NCBI GenBank assembly: GCA_937886325.1
Contig: CALABV010000051.1
Location: 17,634-81,633, forward strand
Direction: 5' to 3'
DNA: 64,000 bases
Source of the DNA: an uncultured Geobacter sp.
GTDB lineage: Bacteria > Desulfobacterota > Desulfuromonadia > Geobacterales > Geobacteraceae
The translations under genes and the position numbers were made by a program. The notes beneath the pieces were generated by a model. The model did not search any database, was not told the DNA's origin, and saw only the letters and a program-made list of their open reading frames with translations. Positions 1 to 8,504 of this stretch are shown in pieces. The first letter of the stretch is position 1. The number at the start of each line of letters is the position of its first letter.

Positions 1-662
1 GCGTTGAAGAGCGGACCTCCGGAATTGCCGGGATTGATGGAGGCGTCGGTCTGGAGATAATCATCGTAGGGTCCGCTGCCGATCCATCTTCCCTTGGCGC
101 TGACGATCCCCGCTGTCACGGTCTGGGCAAGGCCGAACGGGTTGCCGATGGCCATAACCCATTCTCCCACCTCAAGGGCGTCACTGTCACCCAGCGGGGC
201 AACCGGAAGGTTTTCCTTCGTTTCTATACTGATGAGCGCCAGGTCCAGCTTTTCATCGGCCCCCTTGACCTGCCCTTTGAACTCACGGCCGTCGGAAAGC
301 TTCACCTTGATCTCGTCGGCGCCGGACACCACGTGGTTATTGGTGAAGATGTAACCGTCGCCGATGATGAACCCCGAACCCTGCCCTCTCTGCTTGAAGG
401 GGCGCTGGGGCACATCCTTGAAAAACCTCTCGAAAAAATCCTCGAAGGGGTCGTTTCCGAAGGGATTAGCCTGCTGTCGGCGGGAAGGCTGCTGTTTGCC
501 GATGACCTTGGTTGTGCTGATATTCACAACAGCGGGCTTGAGCTTCTTCGCCAGCTCGACGAAATCCGGTGGAGCCGCCTTGGCTTCGGCATGATCGACG
601 GAAATGAACGACAGAGATGCGGCCAGAAAGACGGCCAGAAAACGGAATACTTCTTTGCGCAT
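1..662 (-). CDS. HtrA/DegP-family periplasmic serine protease (3' part cut by window edge)
   Basis: Chymotrypsin-fold Do-like protease that degrades or refolds damaged envelope proteins. Translating the minus strand from the ATG at 660-662 gives a signal peptide ([19 protein letters not shown], then a plausible cleavage near AEA), followed by the complete catalytic triad: His110 in TNNHVV, Asp140 in KLDLAL and Ser214 in NPGNSGGP. The frame stays open to base 1, so the end of the protease domain and any PDZ domains lie outside the window. A purine-rich AGGGGG ribosome site precedes the start and a sigma-70-like promoter lies 45 bases upstream. The OmpR-type regulator gene sits upstream in the same orientation and could control it. 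Family assignment is firm; DegP versus DegQ versus DegS cannot be decided without the C-terminus. Confidence 0.93.
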   Translation of the reverse strand, partial: MRKEVFRFLAVFLAASLSFISVDHAEAKAAPPDFVELAKKLKPAVVNISTTKVIGKQQPSRRQQANPFGNDPFEDFFERFFKDVPQRPFKQRGQGSGFIIGDGYIFTNNHVVSGADEIKVKLSDGREFKGQVKGADEKLDLALISIETKENLPVAPLGDSDALEVGEWVMAIGNPFGLAQTVTAGIVSAKGRWIGSGPYDDYLQTDASINPGNSGGPLFN

Positions 663-706
663 GAGATACCCCCTGCTCTGTAATCGGACAAAAAACTGCC
701 CGTCTT

Positions 707-735
707 ACTGTAATGTCGGGATTGGTATTTGTCAA
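707..735 (-). promoter_or_regulatory. sigma-70-type promoter for the HtrA gene
   Basis: On the minus strand there is a perfect -35 TTGACA (735-730), a 17-base spacer and a TACAGT -10 (712-707, four of six consensus bases). Transcription would begin near 700 and leave a leader of roughly 38 bases before the ATG. This suggests the protease can be transcribed independently of the upstream response regulator. Confidence 0.65.
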
Positions 736-862
736 CCTGGCGGAGAACAGGGGATGCTGATACGATTCGGGAGGAGAAAAAGCGGCGCTGGAGAAAACGG
801 TAAGGAGTCTGAAGGAACGGCAGGCCGGGGAGCCCGTCCCGTGTGGAACGGACTCCCTGAGC

Positions 863-899
863 GATGGTTTTCCATCCTTCGGCCCGCGTTGCGCGGGTC
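863..899. other. Two adjacent hairpins between the response regulator and HtrA genes
   Basis: A GC-rich stem CCCGCG/CGCGGG with loop TTG (883-897, extendable to 881-899) lies a few bases after the regulator stop codon. It is followed by GATGG-TTTT-CCATC (863-876). No T-run follows on the minus strand, so this is not a textbook intrinsic terminator; it could stabilise the regulator mRNA or attenuate read-through into the protease gene. Confidence 0.4.
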
Positions 900-905
900 C
901 GGTTA

Positions 906-1580
906 TTACTCTTCTTCCTTGAGGATGTAGCCGACTCCCCGCACCGTATGGATGAGCTTCTTGTCCGCATCACGGTCAATCTTCTTGCGGAGGTAGTTCA
1001 CATACACGTCAATTATGTTGGTAAAGCTGTCGAAGATGTAATCCCAGACATTCTCGGCAATAGTTGTGCGGGTAAGCACCTGGTTCGGATTGCGCATGAA
1101 GAATTCAAGGAGGGAGTATTCCTTTGCCGTGAGATCGATTTCCTTGTCCTTGCGCCATACCTTGTGCGTAACCGGGTCGAGCCGCAGGTCGGCGAACCGG
1201 ATCTCGGCGCCCCGCTCCTGCTCGGAACGGCGGAGGAGCGCCCGGACGCGTGCCAGCAGTTCGGCAAATGCGAACGGCTTGGTCAGGTAGTCGTCAGAAC
1301 CGGAATTGAGACCGGCCACGATGTCCTCCACCGTGTCTTTTGCGGTCAGCATCAGAACAGGCGTCAGGAGTTTCCGTGCGCGCAGTTCCTTGACCACCGA
1401 CAATCCGTCCTTTTTCGGCAGCATCACATCGAGGATGATAAGGCTGTATGAACCGTCCAAGGACTTCTGCAAACCTTCGTCGCCGTCATACGTAACATCG
1501 ACCTCGTACTTTTCCTCTTCAAGTCCTCGCTTGATGAAACTTGCGACCTTTTTTTCGTCTTCCACCACCAGAATCTTCAT
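906..1580 (-). CDS. OmpR/PhoB-family two-component response regulator
   Basis: 224-residue transcription factor with an N-terminal receiver domain (residues 1-115: acidic pocket E7-D8-E9, phospho-acceptor Asp51 in LIILDVMLP, switch Thr79, Lys101 in LTKPF) and a C-terminal winged-helix DNA-binding domain (about 130-222, with RTTIAENVWD and VNYLRKKID, ending in the GVGYIL motif). The start ATG is preceded by GACGAGGTGATGAC. No sensor kinase is adjacent, so the partner is either downstream of the HtrA gene outside the window or elsewhere. Position upstream of an HtrA protease suggests an envelope-stress role in the manner of CpxR, which is inference only. Confidence 0.9.
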   Translation of the reverse strand: MKILVVEDEKKVASFIKRGLEEEKYEVDVTYDGDEGLQKSLDGSYSLIILDVMLPKKDGLSVVKELRARKLLTPVLMLTAKDTVEDIVAGLNSGSDDYLTKPFAFAELLARVRALLRRSEQERGAEIRFADLRLDPVTHKVWRKDKEIDLTAKEYSLLEFFMRNPNQVLTRTTIAENVWDYIFDSFTNIIDVYVNYLRKKIDRDADKKLIHTVRGVGYILKEEE

Positions 1581-2056
1581 GTCATCACCTCGTCATGTCG
1601 TTAAATTCTTCACACCCGAAATGGATACGCAAAGCAAACCCTCCCGCGAAGCAGACACATGCCGCGGAATAAAAGGAGGCAAACCTGCCGATGGGTTCAT
1701 CCAGGGCCTATGAGGAAAGATATACCGCCTCACAGCGGAACAAGGAAAAAACTCATGAGGATTCTTATACCACATCAGCCTAAACATGCAATAAATAAAA
1801 ACCGTTTATTAGGTGAACGGCTTCCGGGGAAAAAGCGGCCTTCGGAGGGGGCAACAACAATACCCCAAAGCCTATTTTAATGAAAATTACAACTCACATT
1901 TCGCACTTTGTCAAGGTTTTAATTGTAAACGCCTTTTTCTTCTGCTACGTTAGCAGTCATCCGGAATATCAGGAAAAGGGGGTTCACGTTCAATGGCCGC
2001 CATTGGAATAGAGAAAGCGCCCGCCATCCCGAAGCAATAAAACACAAGGAGACGGA
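1581..2056. other. Divergent intergenic region between the OmpR-type regulator and prmA
   Basis: 476 bases without a convincing gene. It becomes AT-rich towards prmA. A small inverted repeat (CCGTT at 1802-1806, AACGG at 1816-1820) is visible, and an AAGGAG ribosome site precedes prmA. I could not place a -35/-10 pair with confidence on either strand. Short open frames here have no recognisable content. Confidence 0.5.
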
Positions 2057-2995
2057 ATGAAAAAAGAGTGGGCACAGGTATCCTGCGAGGTTCCTGCATC
2101 CATGGTTGACTCTCTGGCCGAATACCTGATTGAGCTCTCTTCCACCGGTGTGAGCATCGACAACATGACTCTCGACACCTTCTCCCTGGATACCGTTGAG
2201 GAGTCTCCAATCAAGACGGTGACCGCGTATTTTTCCGTTGATGATTCCCTCCGGGAAAGGATCCGGGAGATCGAATCCTACCTGGTCGAAAAGGGGCAGG
2301 CATACGACGGTTTTCAATTCAAAGCGCCGACAGTGGCACGTATAACGGAGGAAGACTGGAGCAGCAACTGGAAGGACCACTTCAAGCCTCTTCGGATTGG
2401 AAACCATCTCGTAATCAAGCCCACCTGGGAAACATTTCCGGCAACGGATGACGATATCATCATGGAACTGGACCCCGGGATGGCATTCGGCACGGGAACG
2501 CATCCGACAACCATGCTCTGCCTTTCCATCCTGGAAGGAATCTTTTCCGGCCGGGATGCTTCCGGACGCCCACACAAAAAGCCGCGGGCGGTTCTTGATG
2601 TGGGGACCGGTTCGGGTATACTCAGCATAGCAGCCGCTCTGCTGGGCGCGGAGACCGTGAAAGCCGTCGACATCGACCCCGACGCGGTCCGAGTGGCGAC
2701 GGAAAATTGTACCTTGAATAATGTCACCCACCTTGTGTCCGTCTCCGACACACCTCTCCACATGGTCACGGGGAGCTTCGATGTCATCCTGGCCAACATC
2801 CTCGCGGAAGAACTGGTTCGATTGGCGCCGGAGCTTGTCCGGAGGATATCGCGGGGCGGTTTTCTGATACTGTCGGGGATACTGACCGACAAGGAAGATC
2901 TCGTGGTCGGCGGCTTCACGAGCCTTGACGTCTCCCTGACGCGGATCGCCAGGGAAGAGGAATGGAGTTGCATCGTTTTTCAGGGGAATGGGTGA
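2057..2995 (+). CDS. prmA: Ribosomal protein L11 methyltransferase PrmA
   Basis: SAM-dependent methyltransferase that trimethylates ribosomal protein L11. At 312 residues it is of normal family length. The N-terminal substrate-recognition domain (to about 90) is followed by the SAM-binding Rossmann fold: AVLDVGTGSGILSIAA is motif I, KAVDIDPDAV holds the acidic ribose-binding residue, and FDVILANILAEEL carries the NxxA active-site-like motif typical of PrmA. GTGTHPTT upstream of motif I is also diagnostic. The stop codon abuts the rsmE start codon, so the two rRNA/ribosome methyltransferases are co-translated. Confidence 0.95.
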   Translation: MKKEWAQVSCEVPASMVDSLAEYLIELSSTGVSIDNMTLDTFSLDTVEESPIKTVTAYFSVDDSLRERIREIESYLVEKGQAYDGFQFKAPTVARITEEDWSSNWKDHFKPLRIGNHLVIKPTWETFPATDDDIIMELDPGMAFGTGTHPTTMLCLSILEGIFSGRDASGRPHKKPRAVLDVGTGSGILSIAAALLGAETVKAVDIDPDAVRVATENCTLNNVTHLVSVSDTPLHMVTGSFDVILANILAEELVRLAPELVRRISRGGFLILSGILTDKEDLVVGGFTSLDVSLTRIAREEEWSCIVFQGNG

Positions 2996-3736
2996 ATGCG
3001 GCGTTTCTTCATCGATGAGAACGCCATTACAGACGATACGGCGCTCGTGACGGGTAACCTTTTTTGTCACATGACACGGGTACTGCGACTGAAAATCGGC
3101 ACCCGGGTCATCCTTTCCGATGGAACGGGCAAACGTCACGTCGGCTCAATCTCCACTATCGGGAAAGACTGCCTGACCGTCACAATAACGAAAAGCTCCG
3201 CCGAGCCCGAGAAAGTCTCCGGACCGCTGCTTACCCTCTACCAGGGGCTTCCCAAGGGAAGCAAGATGGAATTCATCTTGCAAAAGTGTACCGAATTGGG
3301 TGCGGACTCCTTTGTCCCCTATATATCGGAACGATCCGTTGCCAAGCTTCCAAAAGATCGGGAAGCCGAGCGGATCGAGCGATGGCGCCGTATCATACGG
3401 GAAGCGGCGCGCCAATCAAACAGGACATCGGTCCCCCTCCTCTCCCCGGTCAAAGATTTTTCCGAACTCGTCGGCACGGCTGACCAGGCGGTGAAACTTC
3501 TGCTCTGGGAGGAAGAAACGTCCAACAGGCTCAGATCCGTTCTCGGTTCCCTGCCGCGACCCGACAGTGTCGCCCTGCTTGTCGGACCGGAAGGCGGGCT
3601 CTCTCGTGAGGAAGCCGCTGCCGCCGAGGCTTCGGGATTCATTCCCGTGACCCTCGGCACGAGGATCCTCAGGACCGAAACGGCGGGAATTGCCCTCCTG
3701 GCCGTGCTGCAGTTCTACTGGGGGGACATGGGTTGA
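2996..3736 (+). CDS. rsmE: 16S rRNA m3U1498 methyltransferase RsmE
   Basis: SPOUT-class (trefoil-knot) methyltransferase that modifies U1498 of 16S rRNA; 246 residues, normal length. It has an N-terminal PUA-like RNA-binding segment (about 1-70), the YQGLPKGSKMEFILQKCTELG motif region (85-105, abbreviated here), and the C-terminal knot with LLVGPEGGLSREE (about 198-210) and LGTRILRTETAG, which form the SAM pocket. The ATG follows the prmA stop directly, with no intergenic base. The prmA-rsmE pairing is common in deltaproteobacteria and Firmicutes. Confidence 0.95.
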   Translation: MRRFFIDENAITDDTALVTGNLFCHMTRVLRLKIGTRVILSDGTGKRHVGSISTIGKDCLTVTITKSSAEPEKVSGPLLTLYQGLPKGSKMEFILQKCTELGADSFVPYISERSVAKLPKDREAERIERWRRIIREAARQSNRTSVPLLSPVKDFSELVGTADQAVKLLLWEEETSNRLRSVLGSLPRPDSVALLVGPEGGLSREEAAAAEASGFIPVTLGTRILRTETAGIALLAVLQFYWGDMG

Positions 3737-3760
3737 AAAGGAATACGGGAGGTACGCGGC

Positions 3761-4501
3761 ATGAAATGCCCCAAATGCGGTTACAATAGCTTCGAATTTC
3801 TCGACAACTGCAAGAAATGCGGCGCGGAATTCGCTTCATTCAAGAAAACCCACCGAATCAACGCTGTCGTACTTACGCCGACTCCGGCACAGGATGCGCG
3901 GCCCGCGCCGGAGGAAACCGCGATCGCCTCTCCGCCTGTGCCTGACTCCGTTGCGGAAAGTCCCGCTGATGATTTCTCCTGGGACACGCCCGCCGAAACG
4001 AACATCAGCGACCGGGAAGAGAGCCCGTACAGCGGTTTCGATCTGGGCTTTCAGGATTCCGAAGATCTGACCCGGGACAAGGCTTTCACCGGTTTCTCCT
4101 TCTCCGATGAACCGGAGAATGAACGTCCCGAACAGGTATCCGCTCCCGAGGGAGAAAGATTGGAAGATTTCTCCTTCGAGGAGGAAATCGAGAATGAAAC
4201 CTCCCCTGTGGAATTGAAGGATGCAACGTCGGAATCGGCGACGGAAGGATACGAGAGGTTGCTGGACATTGATTCTCTCGAAGTGAAGGAAGATACCGAA
4301 AAAGCTGTTTCCGGAGAGTTTGACGCGGATGATTTTTCATTCGCCCCCGAACCGGTGGCCGAAGATATCTTTCAGCTGAAAGAAGAGCCCGTGCCGCCGG
4401 CGCCTGAAAAAAAGGCGCAGCCGAACCTGTCGGACTTTGACAAGGAATTCGAGCAGATTTTCTCTTTCGGCGACGCCGAAGAAAAAGACACGAAATCGTA
4501 A
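3761..4501 (+). CDS. Acidic protein with N-terminal zinc ribbon, function unknown
   Basis: 246 residues. The first 25 residues contain two CxxC pairs (CPKCGYNSFEFLDNCKKCG), a typical zinc ribbon. The rest is a long, low-complexity, strongly acidic and probably disordered tail rich in Asp, Glu, Ser and Pro with recurring FSF/FSFEE/DFSF-like short segments (about 75-85, 110-120, 135-140, 190-196, 232-236). No membrane segment or enzymatic motif is visible. It follows rsmE by 24 bases with a good GGGAGG ribosome site, so it is likely the last gene of the prmA-rsmE operon. The repeated Phe-containing acidic peptides look like short linear binding motifs, which is inference. Confidence 0.75.
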   Translation: MKCPKCGYNSFEFLDNCKKCGAEFASFKKTHRINAVVLTPTPAQDARPAPEETAIASPPVPDSVAESPADDFSWDTPAETNISDREESPYSGFDLGFQDSEDLTRDKAFTGFSFSDEPENERPEQVSAPEGERLEDFSFEEEIENETSPVELKDATSESATEGYERLLDIDSLEVKEDTEKAVSGEFDADDFSFAPEPVAEDIFQLKEEPVPPAPEKKAQPNLSDFDKEFEQIFSFGDAEEKDTKS

Positions 4502-4504
4502 ACG

Positions 4505-5641
4505 TCAGCGAAGCACTTCCAGGAGTTCGTCGCCGAACTCCCGTTTCCGCCAGCCTCGCAGGGCGGGAACGACGTCAAGTCCGGCGGCGTCCTTCGGGGC
4601 CTCCTTGGCCAGTACTTCCAGCAGGGCATTGTTGACAAGAAATCCGGCATCAATCCCCAGCGCCAGGGATTTGGCTTCCCGCCACTTCTTCAATTTCCTG
4701 AGTCTCTCATCTTTCAGGGCATCCCGTTCAGGTCTTCCCGCGCGTGCGAACCGGGGGAGGAGTTCTTCCGGAATCGCACAACCATCGGCAACCCCTTTCA
4801 TAATATCCCTCCCGTACCTTTCCGCGGAACGCGGCGGAAGACCGGGAATCCCCTGCAATTCCTGAAGTTTTCTCGGCTTTTTCTCCGCCAGCGCCCGAAT
4901 CGTCTCATTGGAGAGCACCTTGAACGGCGGTTTGTCGGCAACACGAGCCCGCAGATCACGGAACCTGAGTAACTCCTCCAGCACGGCAAGCGTCCGAGGC
5001 TCCATCTTGCTCGCCCCCTTGAAACGACAAAAGAACGGCTCGCCCTCACGATCCGCCGCCCTCACCTCCGACAGATAATCCGATTCCTCCTCAACCCAGG
5101 AAAGCCTTCCCCGCTCCACAAGCTCCGCCTCCAGCTGACGGTACAGGGCAACGAGCAGCGACGTGTCAGCCGCGGCATAGGCGATCATGCCGGGGTCCAG
5201 CGGCCGCCTGCTCCAGTCGGCCTTCTGGTAGCGCTTGTCCAGTTCCACCCCGAATCTCTTCTTCAGCGCCGCCGCAAGACCAAACTCCTTCTCGCCCAGC
5301 AACTGGCAGGCGATCATGGTATCGAACAGGTTGCGCACCTCCAGGGAAAAATCACGGTACAGGGAGCGGATATCGTAATCGGCGCCGTGAAATACCTTGC
5401 GGATGCCCGGATCCGCCAGCAGGGGGCCGAGAGCGGAGACATCGGTCACCGCCAGGGGGTCTACCAGAAACACCGCCTTCTCCGTTGCAACCTGGATGAG
5501 GCAGACCTTTTCCCGGTAGTGATGGAGCGAGTCGGCCTCCAGATCGAAGGCCAGCACCTTTTCGCACGACAGCCGTCCGGCCAGCCGGTCAAGGTCCATC
5601 GAATTTTCAATTATCTTCGGTATCTTCTGACGCTGTGTCAT
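4505..5641 (-). CDS. rnd: Ribonuclease D
   Basis: DEDD-type 3'-5' exoribonuclease acting in tRNA and stable-RNA 3' maturation. The N-terminal exonuclease domain shows the DEDDy acidic residues in VLAFDLEADS (motif I), VFHGADYDIRSL (motif II) and IAYAAADTSLLVALY (motif III, with its Tyr); an HRDC domain follows (about 215-290, RFRDLRARVADKPPFKVL region) and a C-terminal second HRDC-like helical part. I chose the ATG at 5641 (378 residues) because GGGAAAGGG lies just upstream; an in-frame ATG 51 bases earlier has no such site. The start lies 35 bases inside the end of mqnC, implying translational coupling. The gene ends three bases from the convergent zinc-ribbon gene. Confidence 0.92.
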   Translation of the reverse strand: MTQRQKIPKIIENSMDLDRLAGRLSCEKVLAFDLEADSLHHYREKVCLIQVATEKAVFLVDPLAVTDVSALGPLLADPGIRKVFHGADYDIRSLYRDFSLEVRNLFDTMIACQLLGEKEFGLAAALKKRFGVELDKRYQKADWSRRPLDPGMIAYAAADTSLLVALYRQLEAELVERGRLSWVEEESDYLSEVRAADREGEPFFCRFKGASKMEPRTLAVLEELLRFRDLRARVADKPPFKVLSNETIRALAEKKPRKLQELQGIPGLPPRSAERYGRDIMKGVADGCAIPEELLPRFARAGRPERDALKDERLRKLKKWREAKSLALGIDAGFLVNNALLEVLAKEAPKDAAGLDVVPALRGWRKREFGDELLEVLR

Positions 5642-6761
5642 GTATCCCTTTCCCGCAAACCGAGGACGCATTGTTCCCCGGCGAATATTCATGAACTTTC
5701 ACGATATCATAGACGGTGTTTCTCTGGGCGGCACGGAATCCCGCCGCCTCGATGCACCCCACCATTGCCTCCCTGCCCATGCGGAAGGAACACCCCGCGG
5801 CGGCGACTACGTTTTCTTCCAGCATCGTCCCTCCCAGGTCGTTCGCGCCGAAAAAGAGGGCAACCTGGGCCAGTTTCGCTCCCTGGGTAACCCAGCTCGC
5901 CTGAATGTTGGGCACATTGTCGAGAACAATCCGGGACAGGGCGAGCACCTTCAGATATTCGACCCCGGTTGCCGCCGCGCCGCCCAGTTCAGTGTTCCCC
6001 GGCTGATAGGTCCAGGGAATGAAGGCTGTGAAGGACCCTCCGTCCTCCTGGAGTTCCCTGACGCGGAACAGGTGCTCAACGATGTCCTCGGGTCGCTCGC
6101 GGCTGCCGAACATCATGGTGGCGGTTGTCGGAAGCCCCTGCCCGGCCGCTTCCCGCATCACCGCCGCCCACTCTTCCCAACCGATCTTGCCGGGAGAAAT
6201 CTCTTTCCGAACCCTGTCCACCAGGATCTCCGCCCCCCCGCCGGGAAGGGAGTCGAGGCCCGCACGCCGAAGACGTTGCAGGGTCTCCGCCACGGTACTA
6301 TCCGAAAGGGCGGAAATATGGACAATCTCGGCGGGAGAGAGGGAGTGGATATGGATGTGTGGAAAACGCTCCTTGACTCCCCTGAACAGGCCCTCGAAGA
6401 ACTCGATCCCCAAGCCGGGATGAAGCCCCCCCTGCATCAGGAGCTGGGTTCCACCCTGCTCCGCCAGCTCCCGGATCTTACGGAAGATTTCCTCACGTGT
6501 CAGCACATAGGCATCCGGAGAGCCCGTATCGCGGAAGAAGGCGCAGAAGCGGCACCGGGAGACGCAGATATTGGTGTAGTTCACGTTCCGGTCAACCACG
6601 TAGGTGACGACGTTTTCCGGATGGAGCCTGCGGCGGATACGGTCGGCAAGCTTGCCGAGGGTCGTCGGTTCCGCTTCCCGGAAAAGTCGGAGGGCTTCTT
6701 CCCTGGTGAGGGGCATGTTATTTTCGATGCGCTCCGCACATACCCGCGGAAATGGATTCAA
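5607..6761 (-). CDS. mqnC: Cyclic dehypoxanthinyl futalosine synthase MqnC
   Basis: Radical-SAM enzyme of the futalosine menaquinone pathway that cyclises dehypoxanthine futalosine. The CxxxCxxC iron-sulfur motif is visible as CVSRCRFC (about residues 67-74) after the VVDRNVNYTNI strand; further signature segments are QGGLHPGLGIEFFE, LPGGGAEIL and WVTQGAKLAQVALFFGANDLGGTMLEENV. 384 residues counted from the first ATG; a start at the internal ATG (MPLTREEALRLF, residue 16) would also give a normal-looking protein. It lies 40 bases downstream of mqnE in the same operon and overlaps the start of rnd. The MqnC/MqnE distinction rests on sequence context and recalled family features and is good but not absolute. 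Confidence 0.9.
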   Translation of the reverse strand: MNPFPRVCAERIENNMPLTREEALRLFREAEPTTLGKLADRIRRRLHPENVVTYVVDRNVNYTNICVSRCRFCAFFRDTGSPDAYVLTREEIFRKIRELAEQGGTQLLMQGGLHPGLGIEFFEGLFRGVKERFPHIHIHSLSPAEIVHISALSDSTVAETLQRLRRAGLDSLPGGGAEILVDRVRKEISPGKIGWEEWAAVMREAAGQGLPTTATMMFGSRERPEDIVEHLFRVRELQEDGGSFTAFIPWTYQPGNTELGGAAATGVEYLKVLALSRIVLDNVPNIQASWVTQGAKLAQVALFFGANDLGGTMLEENVVAAAGCSFRMGREAMVGCIEAAGFRAAQRNTVYDIVKVHEYSPGNNASSVCGKGIHDTASEDTEDN

Positions 6762-6801
6762 GAAATTCTCCTCAACCGGTCCGGGAACAGATTCCCGGCG
6801 T

Positions 6802-7884
6802 TCAACTGTTTCTCACTTCGTTATAGAACGAATCACGCTCCACAGGATCCCTCCCCGCGGCACGAATCAGGCGGACGAGGTGCTGCCTCTCCATCCCCGG
6901 CGGAGAATCAGCGCCCGCTTCATGACCTATCTTCTCCTCGACCACCGTGCCGTCCAGGTCATCGGCGCCGAAAGTTAGCGCCACCTGGGCGATCCTTTCG
7001 CCGAGCATGACCCAGTATGCCTTGATGTGGGCGAAGTTGTCCAGAAAGAGGCGGGCGACGGCGATGGTCTTCAGGTCGTCCACCCCTCCGGGCGCCCGTG
7101 TACCTTCCTGTTTCAGCGGAGTATCCCCGGGCTGGAAGGGAAGCGCGACAAAGGCCTGGAACCCGCCGGTCCGGTCCTGGAGGTCACGGAGCCGGGACAG
7201 GTGGTCGACACGGTCGGCATGGCTCTCCCGGTGGCCGTAGAGCATGGTGGCATTGGAGCGAAGCCCGCATCCATGGGCATGTTCCATGATTTCCAGCCAT
7301 CGTTCGCCTGATATCTTGTCGCCGCATAGCTGTGTCCGCACGGACGGGGCAAAGATTTCAGCCCCACCGCCGGGCATGGAATCGAGGCCGGCGTCCCCGA
7401 GTCTTTGAAAGACCTCGTGCAGGCACAGACCGCTCACGCGCGCCATATGGTCGATCTCCACGGCGGTGAAGGCCTTCAGGTGAAGTCGGGGCGAGACGGA
7501 TTTTACGGTGCGCAGCATCTCCTGATACGCCTCGAAGGGAAGCGACGGATGGAGCCCGCCCACCATGTGGATCTCGGTGGCTCCCCGCAGCAGCGCGTCT
7601 TCGGCCAGGGAGCGAATCTCCGCGGTATCAAGCAGATAGGCTCCCTGTTCGTCGGCGTCCCGGCGGAAGGCACAGAAACGGCAGCGGTTCACGCAGATAT
7701 TGGTGTAATTCAGATGCCGGTTCACGTTGAAAAAGACCCGGCGGCCGTTCTTCCGCTCGTTGGCCCATGCCGCCATCTCTCCGATCTCCGCGAGTTCGTC
7801 GGAAGCGAACAGGCACAGTGCATCGTCATTGCTCAGACGTTCTCCCGCGCAGACCTTTGCCCTGACGGATGAGAGAGAATTCAT
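6802..7884 (-). CDS. mqnE: Aminofutalosine synthase MqnE
   Basis: Radical-SAM enzyme that joins 3-(1-carboxyvinyl)oxybenzoate and SAM to form aminofutalosine, the first committed ring-building step of futalosine-dependent menaquinone synthesis. The iron-sulfur motif is CVNRCRFC, followed by MVGGLHPSLPFEAYQEML, MPGGGAEIF and MLGERIAQVALTFGADDLDGTVVEEKI. I chose the ATG at 7884 (360 residues, MNSLSSVRAK); the frame is open upstream but those codons lie inside the UbiX-like gene. The start overlaps the upstream stop as ATGA, indicating tight coupling. Paralogous to the mqnC product encoded next. Confidence 0.9.
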   Translation of the reverse strand: MNSLSSVRAKVCAGERLSNDDALCLFASDELAEIGEMAAWANERKNGRRVFFNVNRHLNYTNICVNRCRFCAFRRDADEQGAYLLDTAEIRSLAEDALLRGATEIHMVGGLHPSLPFEAYQEMLRTVKSVSPRLHLKAFTAVEIDHMARVSGLCLHEVFQRLGDAGLDSMPGGGAEIFAPSVRTQLCGDKISGERWLEIMEHAHGCGLRSNATMLYGHRESHADRVDHLSRLRDLQDRTGGFQAFVALPFQPGDTPLKQEGTRAPGGVDDLKTIAVARLFLDNFAHIKAYWVMLGERIAQVALTFGADDLDGTVVEEKIGHEAGADSPPGMERQHLVRLIRAAGRDPVERDSFYNEVRNS

Positions 7885-8489
7885 GGCTGCTCCGGCGCCC
7901 CCCAGGCCCGGTAAAGCCGGTGCGCGATTCCAAGGGCGTCCATGGCCTTGCCGACCACGAAATTCACCAGGTCGTCCACGCTCCGGGGACCATGGTAGAA
8001 GGCTGGCATGGCGGGCACAATCCGCGCCCCCATCCGGGCGAGCTTCAGCATGTTTTCCAGGTGGATCTCGGACAGGGGAGTCTCCCTCGGGACAAGGACC
8101 AGGGGTCGCCGCTCTTTCAGCATTACATCGGCGCACCTCTCCAGGAGGTTCCCGGAGTTTCCGCACGCTATCCTGGCCAGGGTACCCATGGAGCAGGGGC
8201 AGACAACCATGGCGTCCGGCGCCGCGGATCCACTGGCGATGGGGGCCAGGAGATTATTTTCCTCGTAGTAGCGCGCCTGTGACGCCTGAACGCCGAAATG
8301 GCCGCGGAACCGGTGGGAAACATCTTCTTCCGTCCCGTGCCAGTCAAGGCCGGCTTCCGTTTTCAGAACGGAGAAACCGGACCTGCTGATGAGAAAGTCG
8401 AGGGAATGTCCGGCGACCAGGAGTTCTTCGCAGAGACGCAGCCCGTAAAGCGCGCCCGAGGCGCCGGTGATTGCCGAAACGATATGCAT
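7881..8489 (-). CDS. ubiX: UbiX-type flavin prenyltransferase
   Basis: 202-residue flavoprotein that attaches dimethylallyl phosphate to FMN to make the prenylated cofactor used by UbiD-type decarboxylases; in futalosine operons it likely serves decarboxylation of 1,4-dihydroxy-6-naphthoate-derived intermediates. The N-terminal phosphate-binding loop AITGASGALYG, the VVCPCSMGTLARIA segment and LVLVPRETPLSEIHLENML are all family signatures. It lies between the UbiA-type prenyltransferase and mqnE, overlapping the latter by four bases and following the former by 15 bases. No UbiD partner is in the window. Confidence 0.9.
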   Translation of the reverse strand: MHIVSAITGASGALYGLRLCEELLVAGHSLDFLISRSGFSVLKTEAGLDWHGTEEDVSHRFRGHFGVQASQARYYEENNLLAPIASGSAAPDAMVVCPCSMGTLARIACGNSGNLLERCADVMLKERRPLVLVPRETPLSEIHLENMLKLARMGARIVPAMPAFYHGPRSVDDLVNFVVGKAMDALGIAHRLYRAWGAPEQP

Positions 8490-8504
8490 GGAACTCTTCT
8501 CCTG

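Noticed and set aside
2057..3139. Long minus-strand open frame opposite prmA and rsmE
   Set aside because: Shadow of genuine plus-strand genes with unmistakable methyltransferase motifs; the antisense translation has no recognisable domain.
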